This document shows, piece by piece, positions 24,467 to 34,089 of a stretch of DNA of 38,314 bases. The notes below the pieces were generated by a model. It saw only the letters and a program-made list of their open reading frames with translations. It did no database searches and was not told the DNA's origin. This DNA comes from an uncultured Rickettsiales bacterium (GTDB lineage: Bacteria > Pseudomonadota > Alphaproteobacteria > Rickettsiales > UBA1997): the NCBI GenBank assembly GCA_944391005.1, contig CALXSB010000156.1, positions 1-38,314 on the forward strand, in the 5' to 3' direction. Numbering within the stretch: position 1 is the first letter of the stretch; every line of letters begins with the position of its first letter. Position numbers and translations under genes: made by a program.

Positions 24467-25061
24467 CTATTTTTGCCGGGCATCCAATATATATGCCTGG
24501 CTTTGTTATATTTTTTACAACTATACTACCAATTCCAATAATACTATTATCTGTTATTGTCAAGTTTTCTTTAACTGCTGCACTTGCACCAACCCATACC
24601 ATATTTCCAATATTTACTTTACCGCACAAAGTAGCATTAGGAGCTACAGTGCTTCCATATCCTATAGTGCATTCGTGATCTATTGATGCATTTGTATTTA
24701 TGACGGAAAATTTTTCTATTTTACATAATGGTCCAATATAGGCCCTGTGTCCAATAAAAATTCCAGCATCACTGCTAATTGACGAGTCTTTGCCAATATA
24801 AGAATCTTTTGCAATTATGTTTACTAAGTTATATTTATATTTATTTAATAATTGAACTCTTTTGATATTATCGCCAATAGCAACAAAGACTTTTTCATTT
24901 GTTATATTATAACTTTCTAATACAGGAAAGTTATATATTGTCTCACCTTCTCTAGCATTGCTGTCAATAAAAGTAATATTAGCGTCCGGTTCATTAAATA
25001 GCAGCACATCAGCTACACTTCTTGCATGGCCACCACATCCAAATATAATATATTTGTTCAT
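24453..25061 (-). CDS. PglD/NeuD/PerB-like sugar acyltransferase
   Basis: A 202-residue protein. An N-terminal Rossmann subdomain (IFGCGGHARSVADVLL, 7-22) is followed by hexapeptide repeats of a left-handed beta-helix (about 85-200), with the catalytic His region NTNASIDHECTIGYG and the AP-x-A-x-LCG-x-V coil. Enzymes of this architecture acetylate amino sugars (PglD, PerB) or sialic acids (NeuD). Because the operon also encodes Gmd and a perosamine-synthase-like enzyme, N-acylation of GDP-perosamine is the best guess. No sialic or legionaminic acid synthesis genes are present, which weighs against NeuD. Confidence 0.75.
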   Translation of the reverse strand: MNKYIIFGCGGHARSVADVLLFNEPDANITFIDSNAREGETIYNFPVLESYNITNEKVFVAIGDNIKRVQLLNKYKYNLVNIIAKDSYIGKDSSISSDAGIFIGHRAYIGPLCKIEKFSVINTNASIDHECTIGYGSTVAPNATLCGKVNIGNMVWVGASAAVKENLTITDNSIIGIGSIVVKNITKPGIYIGCPAKIVEKY

Positions 25062-25066
25062 ATTAA

Positions 25067-26131
25067 TTAATTTATGTAATTTAATAATAGTGCGTATATA
25101 AATTTACAAAATATCTTTATTATATAAAACAATATATAAAAAGGACTCCTTATAAATTTTACTAAATTTTCTATTGGTTTATAAAATTGTTTAGAATATT
25201 TATCTAACTTTTTTAAATCAGGTTGTAAATTTGTTTTTAAATATTCTGATAAAACAATATAATTCGGATTGCAATATTTTTTATACCATTTTATATATGT
25301 TTCAAAGCATCTAAAGTCATTTAATGCTATTAAATTTTCTTTTTTAATTCCTTTTATTTGATATTGTCTGTTATCAAGAACAATAAAATTTGTAGCTATA
25401 AATTTTCGTCCGAGTTCTATATTATTATTTTCTATATCAGTCCAATCTCTTACAATATTAAAGATATCTTTCTTTTTTTTGCTTAATGCATTATATATTA
25501 TATATTCTTCTGGAGCGTATCTGCTTGAACATCCGCCATGATAATGATATAAATCTATATTTACAGGTTTATTATTTTCAAAATAAACAGCCTCTGTATC
25601 ATTTTGAAGCGGTATATCAAATAATGTTATCAAATCTTTTGTTAAGCCAAAAAAAGAAAAATCACAAACAAAAAACGGTATTGGATCATATATTTCTGGC
25701 ATCATTAAAAAGCATAGAACTTTTCTTTTAAATATTCTTATACTACTATCGTCAGAAGTTTTTTGAAATTTATTGAAGTAGCTTTTAAAATCATTTCCAA
25801 AAATTTGGAAATCTGTTCTCAATTTCATTGCGTATTTTGTTTGAACAGCTTTTAAACCGTTTATTGTTGAAACAATCTGCCTATTTATATTGCTTGGTGT
25901 TTTTTTAACTGGATTTTTATATACATCTTCTCTATATCCAGATGGTCCTGGATCTTTATTTAAAATTAATTTATCATAGTCCAGTCCTTTAACATTGCTG
26001 CCCTCCCATGTTGATAATATAATGGTAGCCCCAGGTAAATATTTTCTTATACTAGATAGACAAACTTCTATTTCTCCATCTCTTACCTGTCCCTGAACAA
26101 CTACGCTTATATTTTTATTACTTATAGTCAT
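25067..26131 (-). CDS. WavE-family glycan synthesis protein (copy 2)
   Basis: A 354-residue paralogue of the preceding gene. The N-terminal WavE signature is VVVQGQVRDGEIEVCLSSIR, then ILSTWEGS, NKDPGPSGYR, NRQIVSTINGLKAVQTKYAM and KLRTDFQIFG with the DxD-like region. The C-terminal helix is hydrophobic (ILFYIIKIFCKFIYALLL) and may lie on the membrane. WavE proteins belong to LPS core/O-antigen clusters such as that of Vibrio cholerae and are probably glycosyltransferases. It overlaps the upstream copy by 14 bp. Unlike that copy it has no poly-G tract. Confidence 0.8.
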   Translation of the reverse strand: MTISNKNISVVVQGQVRDGEIEVCLSSIRKYLPGATIILSTWEGSNVKGLDYDKLILNKDPGPSGYREDVYKNPVKKTPSNINRQIVSTINGLKAVQTKYAMKLRTDFQIFGNDFKSYFNKFQKTSDDSSIRIFKRKVLCFLMMPEIYDPIPFFVCDFSFFGLTKDLITLFDIPLQNDTEAVYFENNKPVNIDLYHYHGGCSSRYAPEEYIIYNALSKKKKDIFNIVRDWTDIENNNIELGRKFIATNFIVLDNRQYQIKGIKKENLIALNDFRCFETYIKWYKKYCNPNYIVLSEYLKTNLQPDLKKLDKYSKQFYKPIENLVKFIRSPFYILFYIIKIFCKFIYALLLNYIN

Positions 26132-27209
26132 ATATTGCCTTTATAAATTTAAAAAATAATTTTAATAAATAAAAAAATATTAGAAAAATGCTTCCGATAA
26201 AATTAAATAAATTTTTTATAGGTTGAAAAAACTGTTTCAAATATTTATTAAGCTTTTCAATATTTTTTTGACCAACTGCTTCAATATGATTACTATATTT
26301 AAGTGGAATAGTATATTTTTTATCACAGTATTTCTTATATATTTTTTGCCATTTATAATAAAATTTAAAAGTTTTTACAATAAGCAAATTTTCTTTTAAT
26401 GGCTCAACATTAAGTAATTCTGTTTCTAATGCTACAAAGTTATTAGCTATTAATTTCTCACTTAGAATTCTGTTTTCATCTGTTGCATCAGTATAGTCTC
26501 TAAAAATATCAAATATATTTGGTATATTTTTTGAAACACAATTTACAAATATATATGGTTCTGCAAAATATCTATGCGGAAGACCTATATCTATTAAAAT
26601 TCCATTTTCTTTATTAACAAAATCATGTTTAAAATAATAGTTTATACAATCATCATCCATTAATTTTATATCCCATAATTTTATCATATCATCCGTTGTT
26701 CCGAATGAAAAAAGGTCATTAATCCAAAATGGTATATTGCCTATTTCGGTTGTATAACCCATAATTAAAATTCTTTTATCAAAAAGTAAAAGTTGTGGGT
26801 CTTTTATTCTTTTTTTAAATTTATTAAAATATTTTAAAAAACCAGTTCCGGTTAAAACAAAATCGCTTCTCAATTTCATTGCATATTTTGTTTTGACAGC
26901 TTTTAATCCATTTATAGTTGAAACTATTTGTCTATTTGTATTATCCGGTATCTTTTTATCCATTTTTATGTCAAAACGGACTCTATAACCAGACATTCCG
27001 GGATCTTCATTAAGAATAAGCCTATTAAATCGCACCCCCCCCCTCGACATTTCTTCAACCTTGTCTTCTTCACTTTTCCAAGTTGACAAAATAACTTCAG
27101 ACTTTGGCAAATGTTTTGCTATACTTTCAAGACATAATTTTGTAAACTGTGGATGTATTGCTCCTTGAACAACTATTGTAATATCTTCTGTATTTATTTT
27201 TTTACTCAT
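26118..27209 (-). CDS. WavE-family glycan synthesis protein with poly-G tract (copy 1)
   Basis: A 363-residue protein with the same landmarks as copy 2 (ITIVVQGAIHPQFTKLCLESI, ILSTWKSEED, NEDPGMSGYR, NRQIVSTINGLKAVKTKYAM, KLRSDFVLTG) and a hydrophobic C-terminal helix. Codons 56-59 contain nine consecutive G on the coding strand (27035-27043), encoding Arg-Gly-Gly-Val where the paralogue has unrelated residues. The gene is in frame as read here, so it is ON; a change of one G would truncate it early. Its start overlaps the FkbM gene by 8 bp. Confidence 0.8.
   Translation of the reverse strand: MSKKINTEDITIVVQGAIHPQFTKLCLESIAKHLPKSEVILSTWKSEEDKVEEMSRGGVRFNRLILNEDPGMSGYRVRFDIKMDKKIPDNTNRQIVSTINGLKAVKTKYAMKLRSDFVLTGTGFLKYFNKFKKRIKDPQLLLFDKRILIMGYTTEIGNIPFWINDLFSFGTTDDMIKLWDIKLMDDDCINYYFKHDFVNKENGILIDIGLPHRYFAEPYIFVNCVSKNIPNIFDIFRDYTDATDENRILSEKLIANNFVALETELLNVEPLKENLLIVKTFKFYYKWQKIYKKYCDKKYTIPLKYSNHIEAVGQKNIEKLNKYLKQFFQPIKNLFNFIGSIFLIFFYLLKLFFKFIKAIYDYK
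27035..27043 (-). repeat. G9 homopolymer, likely phase-variable tract
   Basis: Nine consecutive C on the plus strand (G on the coding strand) in sequence that is otherwise about 70-75% A+T. It is the longest G/C run in the window and lies within the first fifth of a surface-glycan gene, the classic place for slipped-strand ON/OFF switching. Confidence 0.7.
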
Positions 27210-28299
27210 TATTTGGTATGCCTATTAAAGTTGTTTCTAACTCAAACCCAGTTATAAAATTTAAATTTCTTATAATAAATTTGTAATTAAGATTTAGATC
27301 TTCAATAAAAGGTTTTAACTCAAAAAATTGTGTCGGTGTGTGATATATTGTAATTGTCATTAATGGTCTAAATTTTTTGATGGTTTTTATTGCGCCATGT
27401 ATTGCGTCAACCTCAGCACCTTCTATATCCATTTTAATTAATCCAACATTACAATTATTTTTTTCAACAAAATCATCAATTGTTGTTAAATTTATTTCAA
27501 CATCTCCAGCAGTTCCAAGATTTCCAGAATTATTGTCATCTCTTATTTTTATTTTTGAAATCTTATTTGATACTCCACAATTAACAAATTTAAACCTGCT
27601 GGCATCTAAATTGTTTAATTCTATATTTGAATAATATATTTTTTCAATTGAAGGCAACATTTCCATAGCAAAAATTCTATTCGGTTTATAATTTGCTAAA
27701 ACTATGCTGCTATCGCCAAAAGATGCACCAATATCTAGAAAATCTTTTCCCTCTATGTATTTTAAAGTTTTATCATCTAGAAATTTAAGTCCATGATGAT
27801 AAAAAAATACCTCTGGAATTCTTGTCTTTTCATCAGGGAAATTGCCCTTATATTTATTTTGTAAATATAATAAATTGTCTAAATATCTTCCTCTTTCTTC
27901 AATTTCTTCCTGCGTATATAAAATATCTCTACTATCAGCTCTAAATCTGCAAACACGGCTGTCTTCTGTATATGGTGGAAAATTTAAAAATCCGTTAATT
28001 TTATTATCAATAACATTTATTGATTTTTCATCTAAATTACGTTTTAGTTTTTCAATTAACAACGGCATATTATTCTTTATAAAATATTCCTTAAAGCCAT
28101 ATCCAAAACATTTATTTACATGAGTTGTAATAACTATTTTATCAAAAATTTTTTCAATAGTTTTATTAGCATTATTGCTTATGCTAAGATTTTTTACATC
28201 ATTTAATTCATTTAAAATATCTTGTAAAAGTTCTTCATTTTTACAAACCTTCTTGTAGGTTTTGCTAAATTTCATTAAAAAATTATGTCTAAATCCCAT
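27202..28299 (-). CDS. FkbM-family SAM-dependent methyltransferase
   Basis: A 365-residue protein. A helical N-terminal extension of about 180 residues precedes the methyltransferase core. Motif I is LDIGASFGDSS (188-198), an acidic residue follows in AMEMLPSIEK, and the FkbM hallmark LIKMDIEGAEVDAIHGA (about 281-297) is near the C-terminus. Family members O-methylate sugars or other hydroxyl groups on secondary metabolites and surface glycans. Within a 13-gene glycan operon it most likely caps or decorates the polysaccharide. A gap of 9 bp separates it from the GDPD-like gene. Confidence 0.85.
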   Translation of the reverse strand: MGFRHNFLMKFSKTYKKVCKNEELLQDILNELNDVKNLSISNNANKTIEKIFDKIVITTHVNKCFGYGFKEYFIKNNMPLLIEKLKRNLDEKSINVIDNKINGFLNFPPYTEDSRVCRFRADSRDILYTQEEIEERGRYLDNLLYLQNKYKGNFPDEKTRIPEVFFYHHGLKFLDDKTLKYIEGKDFLDIGASFGDSSIVLANYKPNRIFAMEMLPSIEKIYYSNIELNNLDASRFKFVNCGVSNKISKIKIRDDNNSGNLGTAGDVEINLTTIDDFVEKNNCNVGLIKMDIEGAEVDAIHGAIKTIKKFRPLMTITIYHTPTQFFELKPFIEDLNLNYKFIIRNLNFITGFELETTLIGIPNNE

Positions 28300-28308
28300 A
28301 AAATACCT

Positions 28309-28929
28309 TTATTTATTAAAAAATTCCTTTGCTTCCTCCGGTCTGTCCGTGCATAACATCAAATTATTTTCTTTAAAAAGTTCGCTTTGTTTTATCATAT
28401 TCCATTGCCAATCTGTGTTTCTTTTATGCAAATCACTTGAAACTAAACATACCTTTCTAATTTTTAATAAATTTTTTACATAATCAGGACCATACCATTC
28501 TCCATTAAAAATATCTAACCAAACACCGTTTACTTTATCAAATAATGGTCCATATTGATTTATATCTGAAATGCCGGTAAAAGCATTTAATCCTTTTTTA
28601 ACTTGGACAACTAAATCTGGAATTGACATGTCAAATGTAAAATAATTAGTGTGATTATATTTTTCTAATAATCTTTTAATTTCATCTGACTGTCCATCGG
28701 CCTTAATATTTAAAGCTAATGGCAAATTTCTTCCATTCATTATTTGCAAAACTTCTTCAAAAGTTATCTCATCACCTTTAGGCATATCGTGGGAAATAAC
28801 GATTTTTCCACAAATATCTCTTAAATCTGTTTCCGTTCCAAAACCTAAATCAAAACTTCTTTCAAAAGCTATTTTTTGATTTTTTTCATTTATCTCTTTC
28901 CAATAACCTCTGTGCGATAGAACTTGCAT
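28309..28929 (-). CDS. GDPD-fold phosphodiesterase-like protein
   Basis: A 206-residue protein with the glycerophosphodiester phosphodiesterase barrel signature: HRG (6-8), the acidic pair E33-T-D35 and the second catalytic His47 in SHDMP. It lacks the PENT motif after HRG and is shorter than usual family members (about 240-260). The start overlaps the cupin stop as TAATG, so translation is coupled. In this setting it may process a glycerophosphate- or phosphodiester-linked substituent of the glycan rather than lipid breakdown products. Confidence 0.7.
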   Translation of the reverse strand: MQVLSHRGYWKEINEKNQKIAFERSFDLGFGTETDLRDICGKIVISHDMPKGDEITFEEVLQIMNGRNLPLALNIKADGQSDEIKRLLEKYNHTNYFTFDMSIPDLVVQVKKGLNAFTGISDINQYGPLFDKVNGVWLDIFNGEWYGPDYVKNLLKIRKVCLVSSDLHKRNTDWQWNMIKQSELFKENNLMLCTDRPEEAKEFFNK

Positions 28930-29261
28930 TATTTCTCCATTACTAAGTATTTATCATTATTTGCACCAGGAATTTTAACCACAACATTTTTAGTGCCATC
29001 TTCTAAACACTCAAAATCGGTTATTTCATTTGGTTCCATTACTATGATATCACCGGCCTTATATTCAATGCCATTCATCCTTACCTTCCCGCTAATAATG
29101 ACTGTAAATTCTGTAGCTATCTTGTGATAATGTTTGCCCTCATAATCTCCTTTTTTATATTCTTTAACTGCAACTTCACAATCGTTAGTTTTTAAAAGCG
29201 ATGGTTCAAAATTTCCTATAAACCATCCTTTTACCATATTCTTTAGATTATCTATTTTCAT
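28929..29261 (-). CDS. Small cupin protein
   Basis: A 110-residue single-domain cupin. Motif 1 is YEGKHYHKIATEFTVIISG (40-58) with His44, His46 and Glu51 as probable metal ligands; motif 2 is GDIIVMEPNEITDFE. The family includes sugar epimerases and isomerases and many unassigned enzymes. It is tightly placed between the HAD-nucleotidyltransferase and the GDPD-like gene (4-bp gap, then 1-bp overlap), so the three probably act on one metabolite. Confidence 0.75.
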   Translation of the reverse strand: MKIDNLKNMVKGWFIGNFEPSLLKTNDCEVAVKEYKKGDYEGKHYHKIATEFTVIISGKVRMNGIEYKAGDIIVMEPNEITDFECLEDGTKNVVVKIPGANNDKYLVMEK

Positions 29262-29265
29262 TATT

Positions 29266-30642
29266 TTATTTATTCAATTTTTTTAATAATTCTAGGTATT
29301 TATTAAGATCTTCCGGTGTTCCAATTCCATGCATTTCTTCAAATTTTATGTCATATATGCCAATTTTTTTACCATTTTCAATTAGATAGTTATAGGTTGG
29401 ACATGTATAAAACTCATTGTTTACTCTTTCGTTTTCTGCTATCATATCTATTGATGAATCTATAAAATCTTTGCCTTTTTGCCACATATAAATGCCAACT
29501 GTTGCTCTATTTGAAATAAGTTGTTTTTCTTTTACCTCTATTACGAAGCCTCTTTCATCAACTTTTGCAAATGACCATTTAGGATTTCTTTCTTCATCTA
29601 AAAATGTCATAATGGATCCGTCTAAATGTCTTTGAAGACAGTCATTTACAAAATCCTCAAATTTAATATCTATTATTTGATCGCTGTTAGCAATAACCAT
29701 TGGTATATTGTTATTTATCAATTTTCTAGCATGCAATACCGTGCAAACAGTTCCTTCCGTAAGTTTATCAATGGTTATAAATTCTACATTGTATTTTTTC
29801 TTTATAGCACTTGCTAAATCTAGTCTTGATTCTAAATGTTCTTTTCTAGCAATTAATATATATCTTGCATTTGGATATTGAAGATTATCTAAAACTCTTT
29901 CTATCATTGTCTTTCCATCTACATCTATAAATGGTTTTGGATCTTTATAGCCGGCTTTTACAAATCTGCTACCAGCTCCCGCCATTGGAATTACAATATT
30001 AATTGATAAATCACCGTTTATTTGATTAATCTTATTCATTATATTTGTAAAATTTACGTCCAATACACTATCAACTTTTAAAACATTTGCTCCGCTTGCT
30101 CTGGCAGCTTTTAAACCATTAAAATTATCTTCAATTATTAAAACTTCTTCAGGTTGTAAATTAAGCTTTTCTATGGCTAGCAAATATATGTCTGGATGCG
30201 GTTTTTTGTTTTTGACGTCCTGGTTTGATAATGTAAAATCCATATATTCAGTTAATTTAGCTTTTTCTATAAATTTATCTACTGTGTTTCTTATTGAATT
30301 TGAGCAAACGACTAATTGTAGGCCAAGATTTTTTAATTTTTTCATTAATTCTATATGTATATTAAATGGTTCAATTTTATCTTGACCAATTTTTAATGTA
30401 TATTCTTGTTTTAGTGAACTTATTTTTTCAAAATCTGATTTCTTTATATGTCCCAATTTTTCTAACTTTTCTAACTTTTGAAGCGTTGACAATCCATCAT
30501 AATAGGCTAAATGATCTTCTCTTGAAATAGGAGAAAAACCGCATTCTTTTAATGCCATATTTAAAGCATCATAATGCCAATCTTTTGCATCAATTAAAAC
30601 ACCATCCATATCAAATAGAACCGCTTTTATCTTATTAGCCAT
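29266..30642 (-). CDS. HAD phosphatase-nucleotidyltransferase fusion
   Basis: A 458-residue bifunctional protein. Residues 1-210 are a beta-phosphoglucomutase-type HAD domain with DMDGVLID (D11, D13), a cap domain, VVCSNS and KPHPDIYLLAIEKL...IIEDNFNG. Residues about 215-458 are a sugar-phosphate nucleotidyltransferase domain with VIPMAGAGSRFVKAGYKDPKPF and a later NSDQII metal-binding motif. It could dephosphorylate and then activate, or alternately phosphorylate and activate, a small sugar or polyol for transfer to the glycan. Similar modules occur in Campylobacter capsule loci. The substrate is not identifiable. TAATG overlap with the aminotransferase stop. Confidence 0.8.
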   Translation of the reverse strand: MANKIKAVLFDMDGVLIDAKDWHYDALNMALKECGFSPISREDHLAYYDGLSTLQKLEKLEKLGHIKKSDFEKISSLKQEYTLKIGQDKIEPFNIHIELMKKLKNLGLQLVVCSNSIRNTVDKFIEKAKLTEYMDFTLSNQDVKNKKPHPDIYLLAIEKLNLQPEEVLIIEDNFNGLKAARASGANVLKVDSVLDVNFTNIMNKINQINGDLSINIVIPMAGAGSRFVKAGYKDPKPFIDVDGKTMIERVLDNLQYPNARYILIARKEHLESRLDLASAIKKKYNVEFITIDKLTEGTVCTVLHARKLINNNIPMVIANSDQIIDIKFEDFVNDCLQRHLDGSIMTFLDEERNPKWSFAKVDERGFVIEVKEKQLISNRATVGIYMWQKGKDFIDSSIDMIAENERVNNEFYTCPTYNYLIENGKKIGIYDIKFEEMHGIGTPEDLNKYLELLKKLNK

Positions 30643-31739
30643 TATTTTTCTCCATAAAATTCTTTTACCGTTTTACAAATAAATTTTATATCCTCCTCAT
30701 TTAATGCGGGATAACTAGGTAAATTCATACCTCTTAAGGCAATGTCTTCTGCTACTTTATGCTTTTCATATCTACTAGAATAAATAGGCATTGTATGAAT
30801 TGGGTAAAAAGTTGGTCTAGTCTCAATTCCGTTTTCTTTTAAATATTCTCTCAAATCATCTCTAACTTTTGAATTTTCGCACAAAATAGAACACATCCAA
30901 TAGGTATGTTTTACATCGCCAACCTGCTTATGAAATACAATAGGCAAACCTTTTAAATTTTCCTGATACCATTTTGCAACATTTTGTTTCATATCAATAA
31001 ACTTTTCAACCTGCTCTAATTGTGCTAAGCCAATAGCAGCTTGAATATTTGTCATTCTATAATTGAAACCAACGGCATCATGCCAATATTCTCTGTATTT
31101 TGCAAGACCTTGTCCTTTTAAATGTCTAGCCCTTTCGGCCAATACTTCATCATTGGTTAAAACCATGCCGCCTTCACCACAGGTTATAGTTTTATTGCCA
31201 AAAAACGAAAATGTATTAATATCTCCGAAACTTCCAACTTTTTTGCCCTTATATTCACTTCCAATAGCTTCTGCACAATCTTCAATTACAAATATATTGT
31301 GTTTTCTAGCTATTTCCATAATTCTGTCCATATCGCAAGGATGACCATATAAATGGACTACAATAATAGCTTTTGTTCTGTCCGTAATTTTTCTTTCTAT
31401 GTCATCCGGATCCATTTGCCACGTGGATTCTAAACTGTCAACAAATATTGGTTTTGCACCAACATATAATATAGGGTTTGCTGAAGCAATATAGGTAAAT
31501 GTAGGAACTATTACTTCATCGCCTCTCGTAATTCCTAAAGCAACTAAAGCTAAATGTATAGCAACAGTTCCATTACAAACAGCAACAGCATGATTTACAC
31601 CAATATATTCAGCAAACTTATTTTCAAATTCAGAAATAAATTTTCCTTTTGAAGAAATCCAAGTTGTATCTATGCATTCATTTACATATTTCTTTTCATT
31701 TCCTGTTAAGCTTGGTTGATATACTGGATATTTTAACAT
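30642..31739 (-). CDS. per: DegT/DnrJ aminotransferase, probable GDP-perosamine synthase
   Basis: A 365-residue sugar aminotransferase. The PLP lysine is K183 in FFGNKTITCGEGG, with the cofactor motif VIEDCAEAIGS (151-161), TFTYIASANPI and the C-terminal RPTFYPIHTMP substrate region typical of perosamine synthases (RfbE/Per). It would convert GDP-4-keto-6-deoxymannose, made by the Gmd encoded just upstream, to GDP-perosamine with glutamate as donor. 14 bp separate it from gmd. The gene order ManC-GT-Gmd-Per strongly supports the substrate, although related 4-keto sugar aminotransferases cannot be ruled out by sequence alone. Confidence 0.85.
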   Translation of the reverse strand: MLKYPVYQPSLTGNEKKYVNECIDTTWISSKGKFISEFENKFAEYIGVNHAVAVCNGTVAIHLALVALGITRGDEVIVPTFTYIASANPILYVGAKPIFVDSLESTWQMDPDDIERKITDRTKAIIVVHLYGHPCDMDRIMEIARKHNIFVIEDCAEAIGSEYKGKKVGSFGDINTFSFFGNKTITCGEGGMVLTNDEVLAERARHLKGQGLAKYREYWHDAVGFNYRMTNIQAAIGLAQLEQVEKFIDMKQNVAKWYQENLKGLPIVFHKQVGDVKHTYWMCSILCENSKVRDDLREYLKENGIETRPTFYPIHTMPIYSSRYEKHKVAEDIALRGMNLPSYPALNEEDIKFICKTVKEFYGEK

Positions 31740-31753
31740 TTTGCTATAACCTA

Positions 31754-32785
31754 TTATTTTTTCATCATTTCAAGATCTGATTTAAACATCATATTAGCTA
31801 GTTCTTCTAGTTGAACTTTTGGCTTCCAACCCAATATTTTTTCAGCCTTTTCAGGGTTGCCAATTAATAGGTCAACTTCGCAAGGTCTATAAAATTTTGG
31901 ATTAACTTTTACAATTGTCTTTCCAGATTTTTTATCAATACCAATAGTGTTTTCATTTTCACCTTGCCATTCTATATCATAACCTGCTAATTTGCTAACT
32001 AACTCAACAAAATATTTAATTGTAAAGGTTTTTCCCGTAGCTAAAACATAATCATCTGGCGTTTCATGCTGCATCATTAAATACATACCCTCAACATAAT
32101 CTCCTGCAAAACCCCAATCTCTTTTGCTGTCTAAATTCCCCAATTCTAAAACCTCTTGATTGCCAAGTTTTATATTAGCAAAAGCCATTGTAATTTTTCT
32201 TGTAACAAATTCTGGACCTCTTAATGGAGATTCGTGATTAAATAAAATACCATTGCAGCCGAAAAAACCATAACTTTCTCTATAATTTTTATTAATCCAA
32301 TGGGCATATAATTTTGCAACACCATATGGACTTCTAGGATAAAATGGGGTTTTTTCTGTTTGTGGAACTTCCTGAACTTTTCCGAACATTTCACTTGTTG
32401 AAGCTTGATAAAATTTAATTTTTGGATTTATTTGTCTTATCGCTTCAAGCATATATGTAACAGCCAAGCCATCAACTAGACCTGTATAAATTGGCTGTTC
32501 AAATGATACGCCAACAAAAGATTGTGCCGCTAAATTATAGACTTCATCAGGTTGGATTCTTTCAATTGTTCTTTGAATATTTGTTTGTTCTAATAACTCA
32601 AAATCTATAATTTCAACATCGTTTTCTATTCCTAAATATTTATGTCTCCAATTATTGCCTGAAGCATTTCTTCTTGCTGCACCATAAACTTTATATCCTT
32701 TTTCTAATAATAGTTTTGATAAGTAGGATCCATCTTGACCCATAACTCCTGTAATTAACGCTTTTTTCATATTATATATTTTCAT
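31754..32785 (-). CDS. gmd: GDP-mannose 4,6-dehydratase
   Basis: A 343-residue extended short-chain dehydrogenase. NAD(P) loop [10 protein letters not shown] (13-22), catalytic T130-x-E132 region STSEMFG and Y154/K158 in [11 protein letters not shown], plus GARRN-type cofactor residues (YGAARR). It dehydrates GDP-mannose to GDP-4-keto-6-deoxymannose, the branch point to perosamine, fucose or rhamnose. No fucose synthase or reductase gene follows, only the aminotransferase. Full family length. The first 5 residues before MKKALITG may be non-native; in-frame ATG 32770 is an alternative start. Confidence 0.92.
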   Translation of the reverse strand: MKIYNMKKALITGVMGQDGSYLSKLLLEKGYKVYGAARRNASGNNWRHKYLGIENDVEIIDFELLEQTNIQRTIERIQPDEVYNLAAQSFVGVSFEQPIYTGLVDGLAVTYMLEAIRQINPKIKFYQASTSEMFGKVQEVPQTEKTPFYPRSPYGVAKLYAHWINKNYRESYGFFGCNGILFNHESPLRGPEFVTRKITMAFANIKLGNQEVLELGNLDSKRDWGFAGDYVEGMYLMMQHETPDDYVLATGKTFTIKYFVELVSKLAGYDIEWQGENENTIGIDKKSGKTIVKVNPKFYRPCEVDLLIGNPEKAEKILGWKPKVQLEELANMMFKSDLEMMKK

Positions 32786-32796
32786 TTAATTTGTTA

Positions 32797-34089
32797 TTAT
32801 TTTATATATTCTTTAATAATATTGTCAACTGTTTTTTTCCAACTGAAATTTTTAGACTGCTTTAAACCGTCTTCTATTAATTTATTTCTTATATCATTAT
32901 TAAAATAAATTTCGTGTATAGCTTTTTCTAGTTCTTCCATATTTGTTGGATTTATACCAATTGCAGCGTCTCCATATACTTCCGGCAATGAAGTTGTGTT
33001 TGAAGAAATAACCGGAATGCCACACTGCATTGCTTCAAGAACCGGTAAGCCAAAACCTTCTGCAAAACTTGGAAATACAAACATAAATGCAGAGTTGTAT
33101 ATCATATTTATATCTTTGTCGTCAACAAAGCCTGTCAAGATAATTTTATCTTTATGTTTTTCCGCATTTGAAATACTGTTAAACATTTCATCCATAAGCC
33201 AACCTTTTGGACCAGCTAATACCAAATTTAAATTTTTTACATCGGAATTTTTTTCAAGAAAATTAACAAAACCTTCAATCAAAAATGCTAAATTTTTTCT
33301 TTTATTTAAAGAGCATAAACTAAGAATATATTTATCATTTGTTGGTATATTGTATTTTGTTAAAATTTCGTTTTTTTCCTTTAGATTTATATCGTTAATT
33401 TTATAATATCTATTAGAATCTGCTGCTAATAAATTAACAATTACATTTTCCTTTTTAAATTTAGGAAATAATTCTAATAACTCTTTTTTTGTATATGCAG
33501 AATCTGTAAAAATAATTGTATCTACATCTATTTTGTCAATTTTATTTCTAAAAGAATCTTTTTCGTATGTAAAAAATTCCGGATTTGTTATCGGCAAAAT
33601 ATCATGAACAATAATAAATTTTTTTGCATTGCTATATTCTTCAATTTTCTCTGGTATATCATCATAAAAAGATTGATATATATCTATATTTTTAAATAAC
33701 TTTTTTGATTTAAACTTTGGAATAAGCAATTTTACAAACTTTAAAGACAAAATTCCAAAAACTAAAGTGCTGTTTAAAAATAAATTTTTGCTAGATTTCT
33801 TTTTTCTTCTTAAAATACCTATTTTATTTTTAAAAAAGTTATTAATCATTTCAGTCTTTGAGAACATCTCAAAATATTTAACGTCTTTAAACTCTGGTAA
33901 TTTGTTGTTTATAACTTCATAAAAAGTTTTTCTACTATAATAGGAAAATGCAAAAAAATTAAATTCATTCTTATGGTTTTTAAGCAATTCTTTTATTATA
34001 TTGTATTGAGTATAATAAATACCTGTCTTCAGGCTATTATCATACTCAGCTCTTATTATTGAGTTAAAATCTAAAATAACATTCTTCAT
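32797..34089 (-). CDS. GT4-family glycosyltransferase, probable mannosyltransferase
   Basis: A 430-residue GT-B enzyme. The N-terminal acceptor domain has IIVHDILPITNPEFF. The C-terminal donor domain has LSLCSLNKRKNLAFLIEGF, then KIILTGFVDDKDINMIYNSA and the E-x7-E motif FPSFAEGFGLPVLEAMQCG. This pattern is typical of mannosyltransferases of the WbdA/WbaZ kind in O-antigen clusters. The start overlaps the ManC stop as TAATG. A GDP-mannose or GDP-perosamine donor is likely from the neighbours, but unproven. Confidence 0.85.
   Translation of the reverse strand: MKNVILDFNSIIRAEYDNSLKTGIYYTQYNIIKELLKNHKNEFNFFAFSYYSRKTFYEVINNKLPEFKDVKYFEMFSKTEMINNFFKNKIGILRRKKKSSKNLFLNSTLVFGILSLKFVKLLIPKFKSKKLFKNIDIYQSFYDDIPEKIEEYSNAKKFIIVHDILPITNPEFFTYEKDSFRNKIDKIDVDTIIFTDSAYTKKELLELFPKFKKENVIVNLLAADSNRYYKINDINLKEKNEILTKYNIPTNDKYILSLCSLNKRKNLAFLIEGFVNFLEKNSDVKNLNLVLAGPKGWLMDEMFNSISNAEKHKDKIILTGFVDDKDINMIYNSAFMFVFPSFAEGFGLPVLEAMQCGIPVISSNTTSLPEVYGDAAIGINPTNMEELEKAIHEIYFNNDIRNKLIEDGLKQSKNFSWKKTVDNIIKEYIK

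Noticed and set aside
24453..25061. NeuD in a sialic acid pathway
   Set aside because: No neuB, neuA or neuC homologues are in the operon; the perosamine context fits better.
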